Shown here piece by piece: positions 7,697-17,159 of a stretch of DNA of 64,000 nt. The stretch is from an uncultured Bacteriovoracaceae bacterium. GTDB taxonomy: Bacteria > Bdellovibrionota > Bacteriovoracia > Bacteriovoracales > Bacteriovoracaceae. Each line of letters starts with the position of its first letter. Position 1 is the first letter of the stretch. The position numbers and the translations under genes are program-made. Below the pieces are notes generated by a model that was not told where the DNA came from, did not search any database, and saw only the letters and a list, made by a program, of their open reading frames with translations. The stretch lies in the NCBI GenBank assembly GCA_950054155.1, contig CATLOT010000002.1, positions 1 through 64,000 of the forward strand. The letters are read 5' to 3'.

Positions 7697-8884
7697 ATGG
7701 CCGATGGACTTGCTCAAAAGCCCAAAAAACTCAATTTTATCGACGTCTTTGCGGGCGCAGGTGGTCTATCATGTGGTCTAGAAATGGCAGGGATGAAGTG
7801 CCTGCTTGGAGTTGATTACGACAAGTATGCCATGCAAACCTTTGCAAAGAATCATCGCCACGCGGACGTTTACTGTGGAGATATTCGAAAACTCACAAAG
7901 AGAAAGCTTGATGAGTATTTAGGTGATAACCAGATCCACGCCGTTGTGGGTGGTCCACCTTGCCAGGGCTTTTCTACCGCAGGACTTGGCGATCCAGAGG
8001 ATGAGAGAAATAGCCTCTTCCTTGAATTTGTCAGACTCGTGCGCCTAACTCGCCCCTATTTTGTCGTCATGGAAAATGTGACAGGTCTCGTGGCCAAGAA
8101 GAATGAGGCCGTCCTTAAAAATATCTTTAAGCGCTTTCACCGCTTGGGCTACAACCTTGATGTCAAAGTGATGAGCTCTCACAACTACGGTGTTCCTGAA
8201 AAGCGAAGAAGAACCATTATTATTGGAACGCGTATCAACGATGCTCCTCACTACCCTCGCTTTAGCCATGGTGATCCCGGTGAAAAAGCGAGAAAGCCTA
8301 CAGTAACAGTGGGTGATATTATCAATAATCTTCAAACAAAGAAGGGTGAGGTTTTTAACCACGACCTTGAAGCCGCAGCCGTTAAAAATAAATTAGAAGA
8401 AAAGCGCCTTGCTCGTATTCCAGAGGGAAAGGGCATTCGCTATGAGCGTGACGAGCTAGCTTATTTACCCCCAAGCCTCCGCTTAGGCGTTAACTGGGCC
8501 GAAATAAAAGAGAATCGCTTTCGTCAAATGAAGTATCAGCGTCTTGACCGCTCTTTGCCCTCACCAACCATTATGACCCATAGGCATAGCTACTTTCACC
8601 CTGTTGAAAACCGCTACCTCACTGCTAGAGAGGCCGCGGCCATCCAAAGCTTTCCCAATAACTTTGAATTCATGGGACCAATCTCCGCCCAGTGGCGCCA
8701 GATCGGAAATGCTGTGCCCCCTCTCATGGGCAAGGCCATAGGAAAGACTCTTCTCGAACTTCTTAAGAAGGCTGACGTCAGCGAGCTTGATTTTAAAAAG
8801 AGAAAGCGTCCAACAGATAATGTGATCAGCTATCAAAGAGGCAAGGCCTTTGTTTATAAGCCAAGCACCCAAGTTAACGCTTAG
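7697..8884 (+). CDS. DNA (cytosine-5)-methyltransferase, orphan
   Basis: This is a complete 395-residue C5-cytosine methyltransferase. Conserved motifs are in order: motif I FIDVFAGAGGLSCGLE (about 14-29, AdoMet binding), motif IV GGPPCQGFS with catalytic Cys89, motif VI ENV (126-128), motif VIII NYGVPEKRRR (163-172), motif IX near REAAAIQSFP, and motif X QIGNAVPP. The target recognition region lies between VIII and IX; its sequence specificity cannot be read here. No restriction endonuclease gene lies on either side, so it is probably a regulatory or defensive orphan methylase rather than half of an R-M system. It has its own strong promoter at 7624-7653. The 3' end overlaps the convergent kinase gene by 4 bp. 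Confidence 0.95.
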   Translation: MADGLAQKPKKLNFIDVFAGAGGLSCGLEMAGMKCLLGVDYDKYAMQTFAKNHRHADVYCGDIRKLTKRKLDEYLGDNQIHAVVGGPPCQGFSTAGLGDPEDERNSLFLEFVRLVRLTRPYFVVMENVTGLVAKKNEAVLKNIFKRFHRLGYNLDVKVMSSHNYGVPEKRRRTIIIGTRINDAPHYPRFSHGDPGEKARKPTVTVGDIINNLQTKKGEVFNHDLEAAAVKNKLEEKRLARIPEGKGIRYERDELAYLPPSLRLGVNWAEIKENRFRQMKYQRLDRSLPSPTIMTHRHSYFHPVENRYLTAREAAAIQSFPNNFEFMGPISAQWRQIGNAVPPLMGKAIGKTLLELLKKADVSELDFKKRKRPTDNVISYQRGKAFVYKPSTQVNA

Positions 8885-10092
8885 GCCGCGATAGCTTTTG
8901 CCTTAGGGATAGTGACGACGAAGCACGTATTCTTGTGCTCGTTATCAACTGCAATATTTCCCCCGTGAAGATCAAGGATTTTCTTACAGAGGCTAAGGCC
9001 TAGGCCAGTCCCCATACCCGGAAGCTTAGAAGTATAGAAGCTATCAAAAATTTGATTTTGCTTTTCTTTAGGAATGCCAAAACCCGAATCAATAAAGCGC
9101 AGGCAATGCTCTTCGTCTCTCTCTTCGTACTCCACATGAATCCAACGAGCACTGATACTCTCTCCCGAGCGTCCAGCGCCATCGTTAAGGGCATCAATAG
9201 AGTTTGAAAGAAGATTCACAAAGACCTGGTAGAATTGAGTGTGATTGCCAAGCACATTGGGAATACTCTCTTTAGGAAGAGTCACTTTTATAAATGAATT
9301 CTTAAGTTTACTTTCAAGCATAAGCACCGCTTGATCTAGGCTATCTCTTAGATCACCTATTGTGCGCGGATCATCCTGGCCATGGCGAACAAAGGTCTTC
9401 ACCCCATGAATGATCTTTTCAATTTTGGTGCACGTAGCATTTATACTCTCAGCGTCGCTCTGGGCCCTTTCAATATCACCGAGCTTTAAAAGCTTAGGGA
9501 TACGATGAGCACGATTCTTAATAACGGTAAGAGGGTTATTAATTTCATGAACAATTCCCGCAACCATCTCTCCTAGTGAAGAGAGACGTTCCATAAGCGC
9601 CATGGACTTTTCCATATGAACAAGCTCAGTGACATCAAGACCAATAATAATCGCCTCATTCCCCTGCTTGAATTTAGTTCCCAGAAGATAGAAGCTGCGG
9701 TCTTGGCCCTTAATATTTACGGTGAGCTCTAGGGAGTGAGTGTCCTCTTTAATATTAAAGAGCTCCTTTGAGAACTCACGAAAGAAAGCTTGCTTTGAAT
9801 GACTTCCAACCTCTTTTCCAATAAAATCCTCGGCTGGCAGTTTAAAAATATCACAAAGCGCTTTATTCACCCCGAGATAATTAAGGTTGTGATCAATCCA
9901 GCTCAATGTACAAGGAGACCAGTCAAACATAATTTGAAAGCGCTCCATCTCCTTAACTTTCTCATCGTAAGCACTTCTTAAGGCCTTAATCTCCCCTTCA
10001 ATCACCGCAAGAGAAGACGCATCAGCCCCTTCCTCTTTCAAGGCGGCAAGGGCATTTTCTAAGGCTTTTGAACGGTCTTTGATCGCGGACAT
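8881..10092 (-). CDS. Cytoplasmic PAS-domain sensor histidine kinase
   Basis: The 403-residue protein has an N-terminal coiled coil (about 1-50), one PAS domain (about 50-155), a dimerisation/phosphoacceptor segment with His182 in GIVHEINNPLTVIK, and a C-terminal HATPase domain. The last has an N-box (VFVNLLSNSIDAL), a G1-like DSGFGIPKE and the GMGTGLGLSLCKKI lid. No transmembrane segment is present, so it should sense a cytosolic signal. No response regulator is adjacent, making it an orphan kinase. The HEINNPL motif is that of the NtrB/HisKA-type kinases. It lies just downstream of the ABC exporter genes on the same strand, with about 40 bp between. Confidence 0.92.
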   Translation of the reverse strand: MSAIKDRSKALENALAALKEEGADASSLAVIEGEIKALRSAYDEKVKEMERFQIMFDWSPCTLSWIDHNLNYLGVNKALCDIFKLPAEDFIGKEVGSHSKQAFFREFSKELFNIKEDTHSLELTVNIKGQDRSFYLLGTKFKQGNEAIIIGLDVTELVHMEKSMALMERLSSLGEMVAGIVHEINNPLTVIKNRAHRIPKLLKLGDIERAQSDAESINATCTKIEKIIHGVKTFVRHGQDDPRTIGDLRDSLDQAVLMLESKLKNSFIKVTLPKESIPNVLGNHTQFYQVFVNLLSNSIDALNDGAGRSGESISARWIHVEYEERDEEHCLRFIDSGFGIPKEKQNQIFDSFYTSKLPGMGTGLGLSLCKKILDLHGGNIAVDNEHKNTCFVVTIPKAKAIAA

Positions 10093-10131
10093 GCTGTTCT
10101 TTTCGGCAGGCCATGCCCTTATATTAAGGGA

Positions 10132-11955
10132 TTATTGGATTAATATTTCATTAGGATTCTTAGCCTTCTGTGCCTGATGAAGCCTGAAAAAGGCTCCCTC
10201 ACGGGCTGTGAGTTCTTTTTGAGTACCAGACTCAATAAGTTTTCCTTGGTCAAAGACAAAAATCCGATCACAGTGATCAAGAGTTGAGAGACGGTGAGCG
10301 ATCATCAGACAAGTTCTTCCCTGCATCACTTTATCAACAGCTTCATGAATAATCTTCTCAAACCATGGGTCGATATTGGCCGTCGCCTCATCAAGAATAA
10401 GAATTTTAGGGTTTTTGATAAGCACCCGTGTAAGACTAAGAAGTTGGCGCTCACCAACCGAGAGGTTCACTCCCCCATCAAAAATCTCACTTTCAAGGCC
10501 CCAACTTCCAAGATCCATCACTTTCTTAAGACCGGTCACCTCACAGGCCTTAAGTATGACATCATCACTTACAGAGAGATCGGTGCTTAAATTCTGCCTC
10601 CAGGTGCCCCTAAAGATGATGGCGTCTTGACTAACAAAACCAATTTGATCACGAAGGGCATGGCGGTTAAAGTGGCGAATCGAGTGACCATCAAAGAGGA
10701 TATCCCCTTTTTGAAATTCATAGAGGCGAGATAATAAACTCACCGTTGTCGTCTTGCCACAGCCTGTGGTTCCCACTAGACCAATCTTTTCACCGGCCCT
10801 AATTTGAAAATCAATTCCCTTGAGAACAAAGTCCTCTTTGTTATAGGCCATAAAGACATCTTTAAATTCAATAGCGCCTTGGAGTTCATTTTTAAGGAGC
10901 CCATCTTTTCCAAGCGTCGCCTCTTCTTCCTCGTGCTCTAAGAAAGAGGCCAAGCGCTCAGCACTCGTGAAGGCCTGTTGAATCATATGAACTTCGCGCG
11001 CTAAGGTCATAATGGGGTTAAAGAAGCGCTCACAGTAGCGAATAAAAGTGACAAAGAGACCCACACTCATGGTTCCCGCGAGAACTTTATTTCCCCCAAA
11101 CCAGACGAGACCAATAATGGGAGTGGAACATAAGAGGGCAACGAGGGGCCGCGTCCAGCCATAGAGCGTATTCGCTTTGAGATGGCTATTACGATAGTCA
11201 TCCACGTAAGTATTGTATTGATCTCGTGACCATGACTCTAGTCCATAGATGCGAATCACTTCCATTCCACTTAAGAATTCAGAAAGCTTGGCATTGAGGG
11301 CAGAATTGGTGCGCGATAAGTTTCGGTTAATCTTTCTCACATGATTTCGAGTCGCATAGACGAAGATGAGCGCCGGAACAACAGAGAGCACTAAAATCAG
11401 CCCTAGAGTAAAGTCCGTCACCAGCATGGCAATCATCGCCATTGTTGCCATAAAGGCGGCGTTAAGAACTCGCCCCATACTAGAAGTAAAGAATTCCTCA
11501 ATACCTTCTACATCGTGAGTAACTCTCGTCACAACCCTGCCTTGAGGTTGACGGTCATAGAAACTAATGGGCAGTCCTTGCAAATGATAGAAGAGAGACT
11601 CGCGAATCTTTAAAACGGTCAAAGAGCTGTACTTACTTAAGAGTGTTCTTCCAAGCCACATGGTCCCTAGAGAGAAGACCTCAACCCCGATCACAAAGCC
11701 CGCTAACCAATAGGATCGCTCAAGGTCGCGAGGAAGAAGCCCATCTTCTACAAGGCTTCCCATAAGCCTTGCTGAAGCAATACTAAAAAGAGAACTCGCC
11801 AGCATAAGGCCAAGTCCTAGGAGAATGAAGCCTTTATAATCTTTGGCAAAGCCAATAATTTTCTTAAAAGAGGCCGCATCACTTAACTTAAACTTCTGGA
11901 TATTTTCATCTGACTGCTCATCAGCATGGAGAAAGGACTTCTTTTTCTTACTCAT
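10132..11955 (-). CDS. ABC exporter half-transporter, MdlB-like
   Basis: This 607-residue protein fuses an exporter-type membrane domain (six helices within about residues 35-320) to an ATPase domain. Walker A is GTTGCGKTT, the signature is the degenerate LSVGERQLL, Walker B is ILILDEATANID with the catalytic glutamate, and the H-loop is IAHRLSTL. The LSVGE signature with an intact DE, paired with an upstream partner that has the reverse pattern, is how MdlB/SmdB-type subunits look. The start chosen is ATG at 11955, with GGAGG seven bases upstream. It overlaps the upstream ABC gene by 8 bp, so the two are co-translated as a heterodimer. Substrate unknown; lipid or drug export is plausible. 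Confidence 0.93.
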   Translation of the reverse strand: MSKKKKSFLHADEQSDENIQKFKLSDAASFKKIIGFAKDYKGFILLGLGLMLASSLFSIASARLMGSLVEDGLLPRDLERSYWLAGFVIGVEVFSLGTMWLGRTLLSKYSSLTVLKIRESLFYHLQGLPISFYDRQPQGRVVTRVTHDVEGIEEFFTSSMGRVLNAAFMATMAMIAMLVTDFTLGLILVLSVVPALIFVYATRNHVRKINRNLSRTNSALNAKLSEFLSGMEVIRIYGLESWSRDQYNTYVDDYRNSHLKANTLYGWTRPLVALLCSTPIIGLVWFGGNKVLAGTMSVGLFVTFIRYCERFFNPIMTLAREVHMIQQAFTSAERLASFLEHEEEEATLGKDGLLKNELQGAIEFKDVFMAYNKEDFVLKGIDFQIRAGEKIGLVGTTGCGKTTTVSLLSRLYEFQKGDILFDGHSIRHFNRHALRDQIGFVSQDAIIFRGTWRQNLSTDLSVSDDVILKACEVTGLKKVMDLGSWGLESEIFDGGVNLSVGERQLLSLTRVLIKNPKILILDEATANIDPWFEKIIHEAVDKVMQGRTCLMIAHRLSTLDHCDRIFVFDQGKLIESGTQKELTAREGAFFRLHQAQKAKNPNEILIQ

Positions 11956-13651
11956 GGCCAACCTCCATTACATGATCACAGTACTTAAGAGTGGATTCAC
12001 GGTGGGCCACCCAGACGAGAGTCTCTTCTTTTAAGAGCTCATCAAGATTCGTGAGTATCTTCTCTTCCGTGACGGTGTCTACTGCGCTTAAACAGTCATC
12101 AAAGAAGTAGACCTGACATTGGCGGGCAAGGGCACGGGCCAGTGTTAAGCGCTGTTTTTGCCCCCCACTTAAATTGATCCCCCACTCGCCAAGGGGTGTA
12201 TCAAGCTGATCGGGAAAGCGGCGCACATCCTCATCAAGACAAGCTAACTTTAAATAATGCCAAACTTCATCATCACTGAGATTGCGATCAAGCCTAACAT
12301 TTTCGCGAATGGTATCGGCAAAGAGAAAGGGTTTTTGGGGAACATAGCCAATGAGCGTCCTAAGAAAGCCGTGACTGTAGTGATGAAAGGGCTCCCCCAT
12401 GAAAGTGAGTACACCACCGTGTTGGCGCTCAACCCCACTAAGAAGACGAACCAAAGTTGATTTCCCGCCACCAATGGGTCCCGTAATCCCTATGCGCTGA
12501 CCTTTTCTGATAGTGAGGTTAATATTTTCAAGAACTGCGGAGTCTCCATCATCATAGGTAAAGTCGAGATTCTCTACCCTAATAACAACTTCGCCCTTTG
12601 GGTTTTCACTTGTTCTGTCGTTAAGATGAGGGTCTTTATCATGATGAAAAATTTCACTGAGGCGCTCTAGTGAAGTGAAGGCCTTCTTCCACTCAGAAAT
12701 AATAAAACCCAGTTCCGCAAGAGGGTCTTGCAGAAGAAAGATGAGCCCCTGCATGGCCACAAAGTCACCAATTGAAATACGCCCTTCCCTCACAAAGGGA
12801 ATCCCCACCAAAAAGAGGACAATATAAGAGAGAATACTGCCACTTCCCATGACCGGAATATAGCGAAGAGAGGTAAAAACAGCGTTAAGCCTCTTTTCCC
12901 GATAGCCTTCTGCACTCTCCATCATTCTCTTAAACCAAAAGTGACCTGATTGATTCACCCTTTGCAGGCGAATCGTTGAGACAACCTGAGTGGTGAGATC
13001 ATTAAAGTGACCAAGATACTCTTGAGCACTTCGGTAGCGATTCATCTCAAGGTGGCTTAACTTTTTAACAAAGTAAGGAAGAACAATCATGATGCCCACC
13101 GAGGCTAAGGAGAGAGGCACGTTAATTGAGAGCATCGCAAAGAGAGTAAAGAAACCAAGAAAGGCCACATCAAAAATGGCAACAAGGGTGAAGCCATAAA
13201 TGAATCGTCCTCGATTGACATCAGAAGTATTGGCGTTCATTAAAACGCCTTTCGTAAAATGACGAATGAGATCCCCTTGCTTAAAGAAGCGCACATTATC
13301 CCAAACGGTTTCTTTGAGTTGCGAAGAGGCCATATGAGTCTGGCGCGCCAGAGTCATGCGCCACCCCATTCTAAAGAAGAAGAGAAATACCCGCGCACCA
13401 ACAAGGAGCATAAAGAGACGAAAGAAAGTATCGCGCTCGGAGACACCTTGAAGTAAGGAGGGCAGATCTTCTTTGGCAAAGAAATCTAAAATCCAGCCCA
13501 TGGTCCTCGTGACTAAGACCTGAGAGAAGGCGGTAAAGAGCACAAAGAGAATTCCTAAGAGGTAGATGGGCTTATTCTCCCTAATAAAGGAGAACCATCT
13601 CTTCTTGCCTAATTTATAGTGATTTTTTTGAGTTGTTGAGGCCGCTGACAT
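11948..13651 (-). CDS. ABC exporter half-transporter, MdlA-like
   Basis: This is the 567-residue partner of the downstream ABC gene, again a membrane domain (about 30-310) plus ATPase. Walker A is GPIGGGKSTL, the signature is the canonical LSGGQKQRLTLARAL, and the H-loop is VAHREST. The catalytic glutamate after Walker B is aspartate (VYFFDDCLSAVD), the hallmark of the degenerate site in heterodimeric exporters such as MdlAB, BmrCD and TM287/288. One composite site should therefore be hydrolytically active and the other impaired. The first membrane helix follows KRWFSFIRENK near residue 20. It is first in a two-gene operon; the kinase gene downstream may also be read from it. Confidence 0.93.
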   Translation of the reverse strand: MSAASTTQKNHYKLGKKRWFSFIRENKPIYLLGILFVLFTAFSQVLVTRTMGWILDFFAKEDLPSLLQGVSERDTFFRLFMLLVGARVFLFFFRMGWRMTLARQTHMASSQLKETVWDNVRFFKQGDLIRHFTKGVLMNANTSDVNRGRFIYGFTLVAIFDVAFLGFFTLFAMLSINVPLSLASVGIMIVLPYFVKKLSHLEMNRYRSAQEYLGHFNDLTTQVVSTIRLQRVNQSGHFWFKRMMESAEGYREKRLNAVFTSLRYIPVMGSGSILSYIVLFLVGIPFVREGRISIGDFVAMQGLIFLLQDPLAELGFIISEWKKAFTSLERLSEIFHHDKDPHLNDRTSENPKGEVVIRVENLDFTYDDGDSAVLENINLTIRKGQRIGITGPIGGGKSTLVRLLSGVERQHGGVLTFMGEPFHHYSHGFLRTLIGYVPQKPFLFADTIRENVRLDRNLSDDEVWHYLKLACLDEDVRRFPDQLDTPLGEWGINLSGGQKQRLTLARALARQCQVYFFDDCLSAVDTVTEEKILTNLDELLKEETLVWVAHRESTLKYCDHVMEVGHE

Positions 13652-13773
13652 TGCAAAATTCTAGGGTCTTTGAGCTCATTTGAGAAGGATTTTTCCAAGC
13701 TCCAATGCTTTACAAGGGCCAATATTCATCGCGTGTGCGTCATATTCTTACTGGTAAAATGACAGGTTTTTAT

Positions 13774-14376
13774 TTAGAAAACAAAACCACCACTAAGAGC
13801 AAGGGGCACAAAGTTCTTATAGGGCCCAAGAGTTACATATTCGAGACCGACATTAGCAAAGACGTATTTCCATTGCCAGTGATAAGCAAGGCCGATTTGA
13901 CTGCCAAAGCGCTCTTCCCCAGGTTTTAACACCTCTTGCCCATCGACTTCTAGTCCAGCAACCAGATCATTTTCTTCTTGCTTATTATAGTGAGTCCCAA
14001 AGCGAAAGAGAAGGCCATCACTAAAAGCGCTCTTTTCTTTTCCAAGGTAGATATTACCCATTACAGCATAGTGCCTAAGCCCCGGAATAAAACCAAGATC
14101 ATCACTGCCTGCGACCTTTCCTTGAAACTTTCCGGCCATAACACCTAGAGAGAATTGACGATAAACTTTAAACTCAAGGCCCGCCTGCATCAGGTTACCA
14201 AGATAGCGATACTCGACGGCCACTCTTCTCTTTCTCTCTTCTTTGATCTCAAGAGAAATAGCACTTTCATAGACGACTTCATCCGACTCTCGTGGTGAAG
14301 AAGGTTCAATATCAATTTCCTGACCTAGGGTATGGGCACTAAGAAAAAGGCAGAAGAGAATATATACTCTTATCAT
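13774..14376 (-). CDS. Probable outer-membrane beta-barrel protein, unknown function
   Basis: I do not recognise a named family for this 200-residue protein. It has a signal peptide (MIRVYILFCLFLSAHTLGQE), an acidic linker, and then alternating-hydrophobicity strands (VAVEYRYLGNLMQAGLEFKV, FSLGVMAGKFQ, YVFANVGLEYVTLG). The chain ends in SGGFVF; a C-terminal phenylalanine is typical of proteins inserted by the BAM machinery. About eight strands fit, suggesting a small OmpA/OmpW-like barrel. The ATG overlaps the stop of the upstream gene by 4 bp (ATGA), so the two are translationally coupled and probably work together in the envelope. Confidence 0.65.
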   Translation of the reverse strand: MIRVYILFCLFLSAHTLGQEIDIEPSSPRESDEVVYESAISLEIKEERKRRVAVEYRYLGNLMQAGLEFKVYRQFSLGVMAGKFQGKVAGSDDLGFIPGLRHYAVMGNIYLGKEKSAFSDGLLFRFGTHYNKQEENDLVAGLEVDGQEVLKPGEERFGSQIGLAYHWQWKYVFANVGLEYVTLGPYKNFVPLALSGGFVF

Positions 14377-15371
14377 TGATCAATACTCACTTTGAGGCGC
14401 AGTAGCTTTGACTTTCCTCCAAGAACAAAAGAAGGCAAGGCATCCTCACCCTGTCTAAAATTAGGCAGAGCATAGGCTTCATTAAAATCAAAGGTAATGT
14501 CATCAAAGACGGTGCTCGTAGCAACATCAACACTGACTCCCTTCATGCCAATAATCAAGGGGGCTACACTTTGCTCAGGATCTTCAAGATAGAAATCAAT
14601 CATTCCTTTCAAAGGAGGATAAACTTGATTAAGAGCATTTAAAACGCCATCAATCACCCCAAGAAGCTTAACAGGTTTTTTGATAAAGTTTCGAACATGT
14701 TCTCTTTCCGCTTGAGTGTCCACGTCTTCAAAACTCAGCACTGCTCCCTCGGCAATGGTCACATGCTTAATTTCTCGTAAACTACTCTCAGGGTCCTCAC
14801 TCACTTCCTCAATGGGAATGATAATTCCCTTGAGTGGATTCTTGGCAAAGAACTGCGCAAAGTAGAGACCATCCCTTTTGCCAAAGCGCACCTTAAGCGT
14901 CTGATCAAGAATATCTCTGACCTCGGGCCCTACGGCGGAATTGGTTAATTTTTCAAAGGCTTCAACAAGAATCATAATATCGCGATAAGCAATTTCGTAT
15001 TCACCAATTTCAGCAAAGTAGCGCAGAATATAACTTGTTAAAGTGATGCCATCAGCGACTTCATAATCGCTACTCATATTATTCGCTATTGTTAAAATAT
15101 TAAGGGCGACCTTCTTCATCTGAGCCTCTGAAAGACCAACATTTCCAAAGATCGTAGTTTGGGCCTCGGCCGCTAAGTAGCGATAAGGTGTCCTTCCCTG
15201 ATCGGTTCCTAAAAGAAGAAAAGCAAAGAGACTAAAAAGCGTTAATAGGCGAAAAAGAGAGCTCTGCTTTTTTGGGGAGGACTTCTTCTTAACACTCTTT
15301 TGAGGACGCACTCTTACCTGCACCTTTTCAGGCGCTCTCTGGCGAGAAAAACTAGGTCTTTGTACGGCCAA
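14373..15371 (-). CDS. Membrane-anchored protein of unknown function
   Basis: This 332-residue protein is not recognised. The first 38 residues are very basic (many Arg, Lys, Pro). One hydrophobic segment at about 41-57 (LFRLLTLFSLFAFLLLGT) would anchor it, with the remaining roughly 270 residues outside the cytoplasm. The C-terminal third contains KHVTIAEGAVLSFEDVD and strand-rich stretches. The start is TTG at 15369-15371, supported by GAGGAGGG at good spacing; no ATG fits as well. It overlaps the following outer-membrane-like gene by 4 bp, so an envelope function shared with that barrel is likely but unproven. Confidence 0.68.
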   Translation of the reverse strand: MAVQRPSFSRQRAPEKVQVRVRPQKSVKKKSSPKKQSSLFRLLTLFSLFAFLLLGTDQGRTPYRYLAAEAQTTIFGNVGLSEAQMKKVALNILTIANNMSSDYEVADGITLTSYILRYFAEIGEYEIAYRDIMILVEAFEKLTNSAVGPEVRDILDQTLKVRFGKRDGLYFAQFFAKNPLKGIIIPIEEVSEDPESSLREIKHVTIAEGAVLSFEDVDTQAEREHVRNFIKKPVKLLGVIDGVLNALNQVYPPLKGMIDFYLEDPEQSVAPLIIGMKGVSVDVATSTVFDDITFDFNEAYALPNFRQGEDALPSFVLGGKSKLLRLKVSIDQ

Positions 15372-15482
15372 AATCCCTCCTCATCTGTCAAAAAGTTAGA
15401 CAGCTGAAACGTTAATAAACACGCTAGAAATACCCTTAAAGGCCCTAAGACCTGTTAAATGGATTTTCTAAACTTGTGCTTA

Positions 15483-16070
15483 TTATTGTTGCAAGGAGAG
15501 GGCCAAGATGGCCTTTCGAATATCTAAAAGAGCACTTGGGATCGTCTCTTTGTCCCAAGCAAGATGAAGGGATTCGCGAATATTTTTGCATTCTCTTTCT
15601 TCGTCCTTAACCGCTTCCTCACGGGCTTCAAGAAGAACTTGTGAACTTGAACAGCTCTTGCCCTCAAGCTCTTTTTGTTTGGAAGGATTAAAGCCTAAAC
15701 AGCCATAGGGTTTAAACTGAGGAGGAATAGGACAGCCCTTGGATTGAAAGAGAAAGAAGGGACAAGTATAGGTTTTTCGCATGAAATGACCGCCACCTAT
15801 TGAAGGTCGATGATCAAGGCGAAACTCTTTAATATTTTCTTTAAGCTTTTCTTCGAGCTCTTCATTCCACAGGTCGTTATCAACAAGGTAGAAGTAGAGG
15901 TCTAAGGCCTCTACGGTTGTCATCTGCATACTATTTCCAACAAATGTACAGCAATGACCTGGGCAATTGGCGCAAGTAATCTCTTCAGTCTCGAGTCCAT
16001 TCATCGTTTCGATCAGCACCTGGCGGCGGCTATAACTATCTGATTTTATGAGGCTTCTCGTCTTATCCAT
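15483..16070 (-). CDS. YkgJ-type cysteine cluster protein
   Basis: The 195-residue protein has the cysteine pattern of the YkgJ/zinc-iron-chelating family. There is an N-terminal CANCPGHCC group near residues 33-41, and then CPFF, GCPIPP and YGCLGF around 100-125. These cysteines are thought to bind a metal ion or an iron-sulfur cluster. No signal peptide is present, so it should be cytosolic. The start ATG is preceded by AAAGGA. The C-terminal half is helical and charged. Function in the family is not established. It is transcribed away from the serine protease gene at 16157. Confidence 0.82.
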   Translation of the reverse strand: MDKTRSLIKSDSYSRRQVLIETMNGLETEEITCANCPGHCCTFVGNSMQMTTVEALDLYFYLVDNDLWNEELEEKLKENIKEFRLDHRPSIGGGHFMRKTYTCPFFLFQSKGCPIPPQFKPYGCLGFNPSKQKELEGKSCSSSQVLLEAREEAVKDEERECKNIRESLHLAWDKETIPSALLDIRKAILALSLQQ

Positions 16071-16156
16071 CGGTTCCTTTACGCCCTAAACAACGCAACG
16101 TGTAATTTGTTCTCAAAGTGCTTGAACACCCTCTAAAGATGATAGAGTGGCGCTCT

Positions 16157-17158
16157 ATGATAAAGACCACACGATACCTTGAAAGTCATCTGTTAAATTG
16201 GCTTCTTGTAACCCTGATAGGGCTTGTCCTCGCAAGTTGCGGTGGGGGTAATGGTGAGGTCGGAATTACTCCAAAAGCTGATGATCAGGCCCTTGGTGAA
16301 AAAGTCGTCAATGAGTTCTCCATCGGTCCTACATGGGACGCCTTAAAAGTGAGCTCAGAATTTCTCCTTGAAAGAAATGATTTCTTAACGGCACGCCTTG
16401 CCGCCAATACCGTTAAGGTAACGACCGTCCATCGCACGGGAACTGGCTTTTACCTTGGCAAACATCTCGGTCACCATATCATCGCCACAACCGCCCATGG
16501 TCTTGTGAATGTTCCAAGCTGTAAATTTTCAACAGTTCTCATCCAATTTCCCATGGCCAAGAAAGTCTATACTTGTAAGGAACTCATTGGGATTTGGGCC
16601 GATGTCGACTATGCCATGCTGGCGCTTAAGGCGGAACCAGAGGAAGATGAGTTCTTCGCCACCTTAAACCCGCTAAAGCTAGCGCCCCTTTCAGGCAACC
16701 CCTTACAAGGCACTCCCCTCATGAGCATGGGCTTTGGTTCGGTTCTTAATAACGATAATCAGCTCACCCTTAAAGAGGATCGCTACTGCACCAACCTTTC
16801 TCCTCAATTTGCAAGAATGAATAATGGCGATGAAAGAATCCCAAGAAAGATTCCAAGCTTTGCCGTGGGCTGTGACCTCAGTCCAGGCGACAGTGGCAGT
16901 GCACTTGTGGATAAAAGAAATGGTCGCGTCGTCGGTATGGTCTGGTCCATCATGAAACCCAAATCACCCTTTGTGAAGTCAGCCGCTTTCTTAGAAGACA
17001 TCCTCTCACAAAGCGAGCCCAACGTATGGGAGGATTTCGGCTACGCTGTTCCTGTAAGTAGTATTCGCAGAAGCCTTCAAATATGGGCCAATCGAGTCGA
17101 AGTCAGTCTTCCGATGAGAAAGCGCCGCCGTATTGTCCTTAAAATTCTTGATCAATAA
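16157..17158 (+). CDS. Trypsin-like serine protease lipoprotein
   Basis: This exported protease of about 333 residues has a chymotrypsin-fold catalytic triad: His in IATTAHGLV, Asp in WADVDYAMLAL and Ser in LSPGDSGSALV, all in the order expected of family S1. A lipobox (VLASCGGG, cysteine about 28) predicts a lipid anchor. The frame remains open to a GTG at 16118 and another ATG at 16139; I prefer 16157 because it gives a signal peptide of normal length, but no start has a strong ribosome binding site. The C-terminal end is basic (MRKRRRIVLK). It may process envelope or prey proteins; the target is unknown. Confidence 0.83.
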   Translation: MIKTTRYLESHLLNWLLVTLIGLVLASCGGGNGEVGITPKADDQALGEKVVNEFSIGPTWDALKVSSEFLLERNDFLTARLAANTVKVTTVHRTGTGFYLGKHLGHHIIATTAHGLVNVPSCKFSTVLIQFPMAKKVYTCKELIGIWADVDYAMLALKAEPEEDEFFATLNPLKLAPLSGNPLQGTPLMSMGFGSVLNNDNQLTLKEDRYCTNLSPQFARMNNGDERIPRKIPSFAVGCDLSPGDSGSALVDKRNGRVVGMVWSIMKPKSPFVKSAAFLEDILSQSEPNVWEDFGYAVPVSSIRRSLQIWANRVEVSLPMRKRRRIVLKILDQ

Positions 17159-17159
17159 C

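Noticed and set aside
13705..13929. Plus-strand open frame of 74 codons near the 3' end of the barrel-protein gene
   Set aside because: Mostly antisense to the barrel-protein gene and without a ribosome binding site or family.
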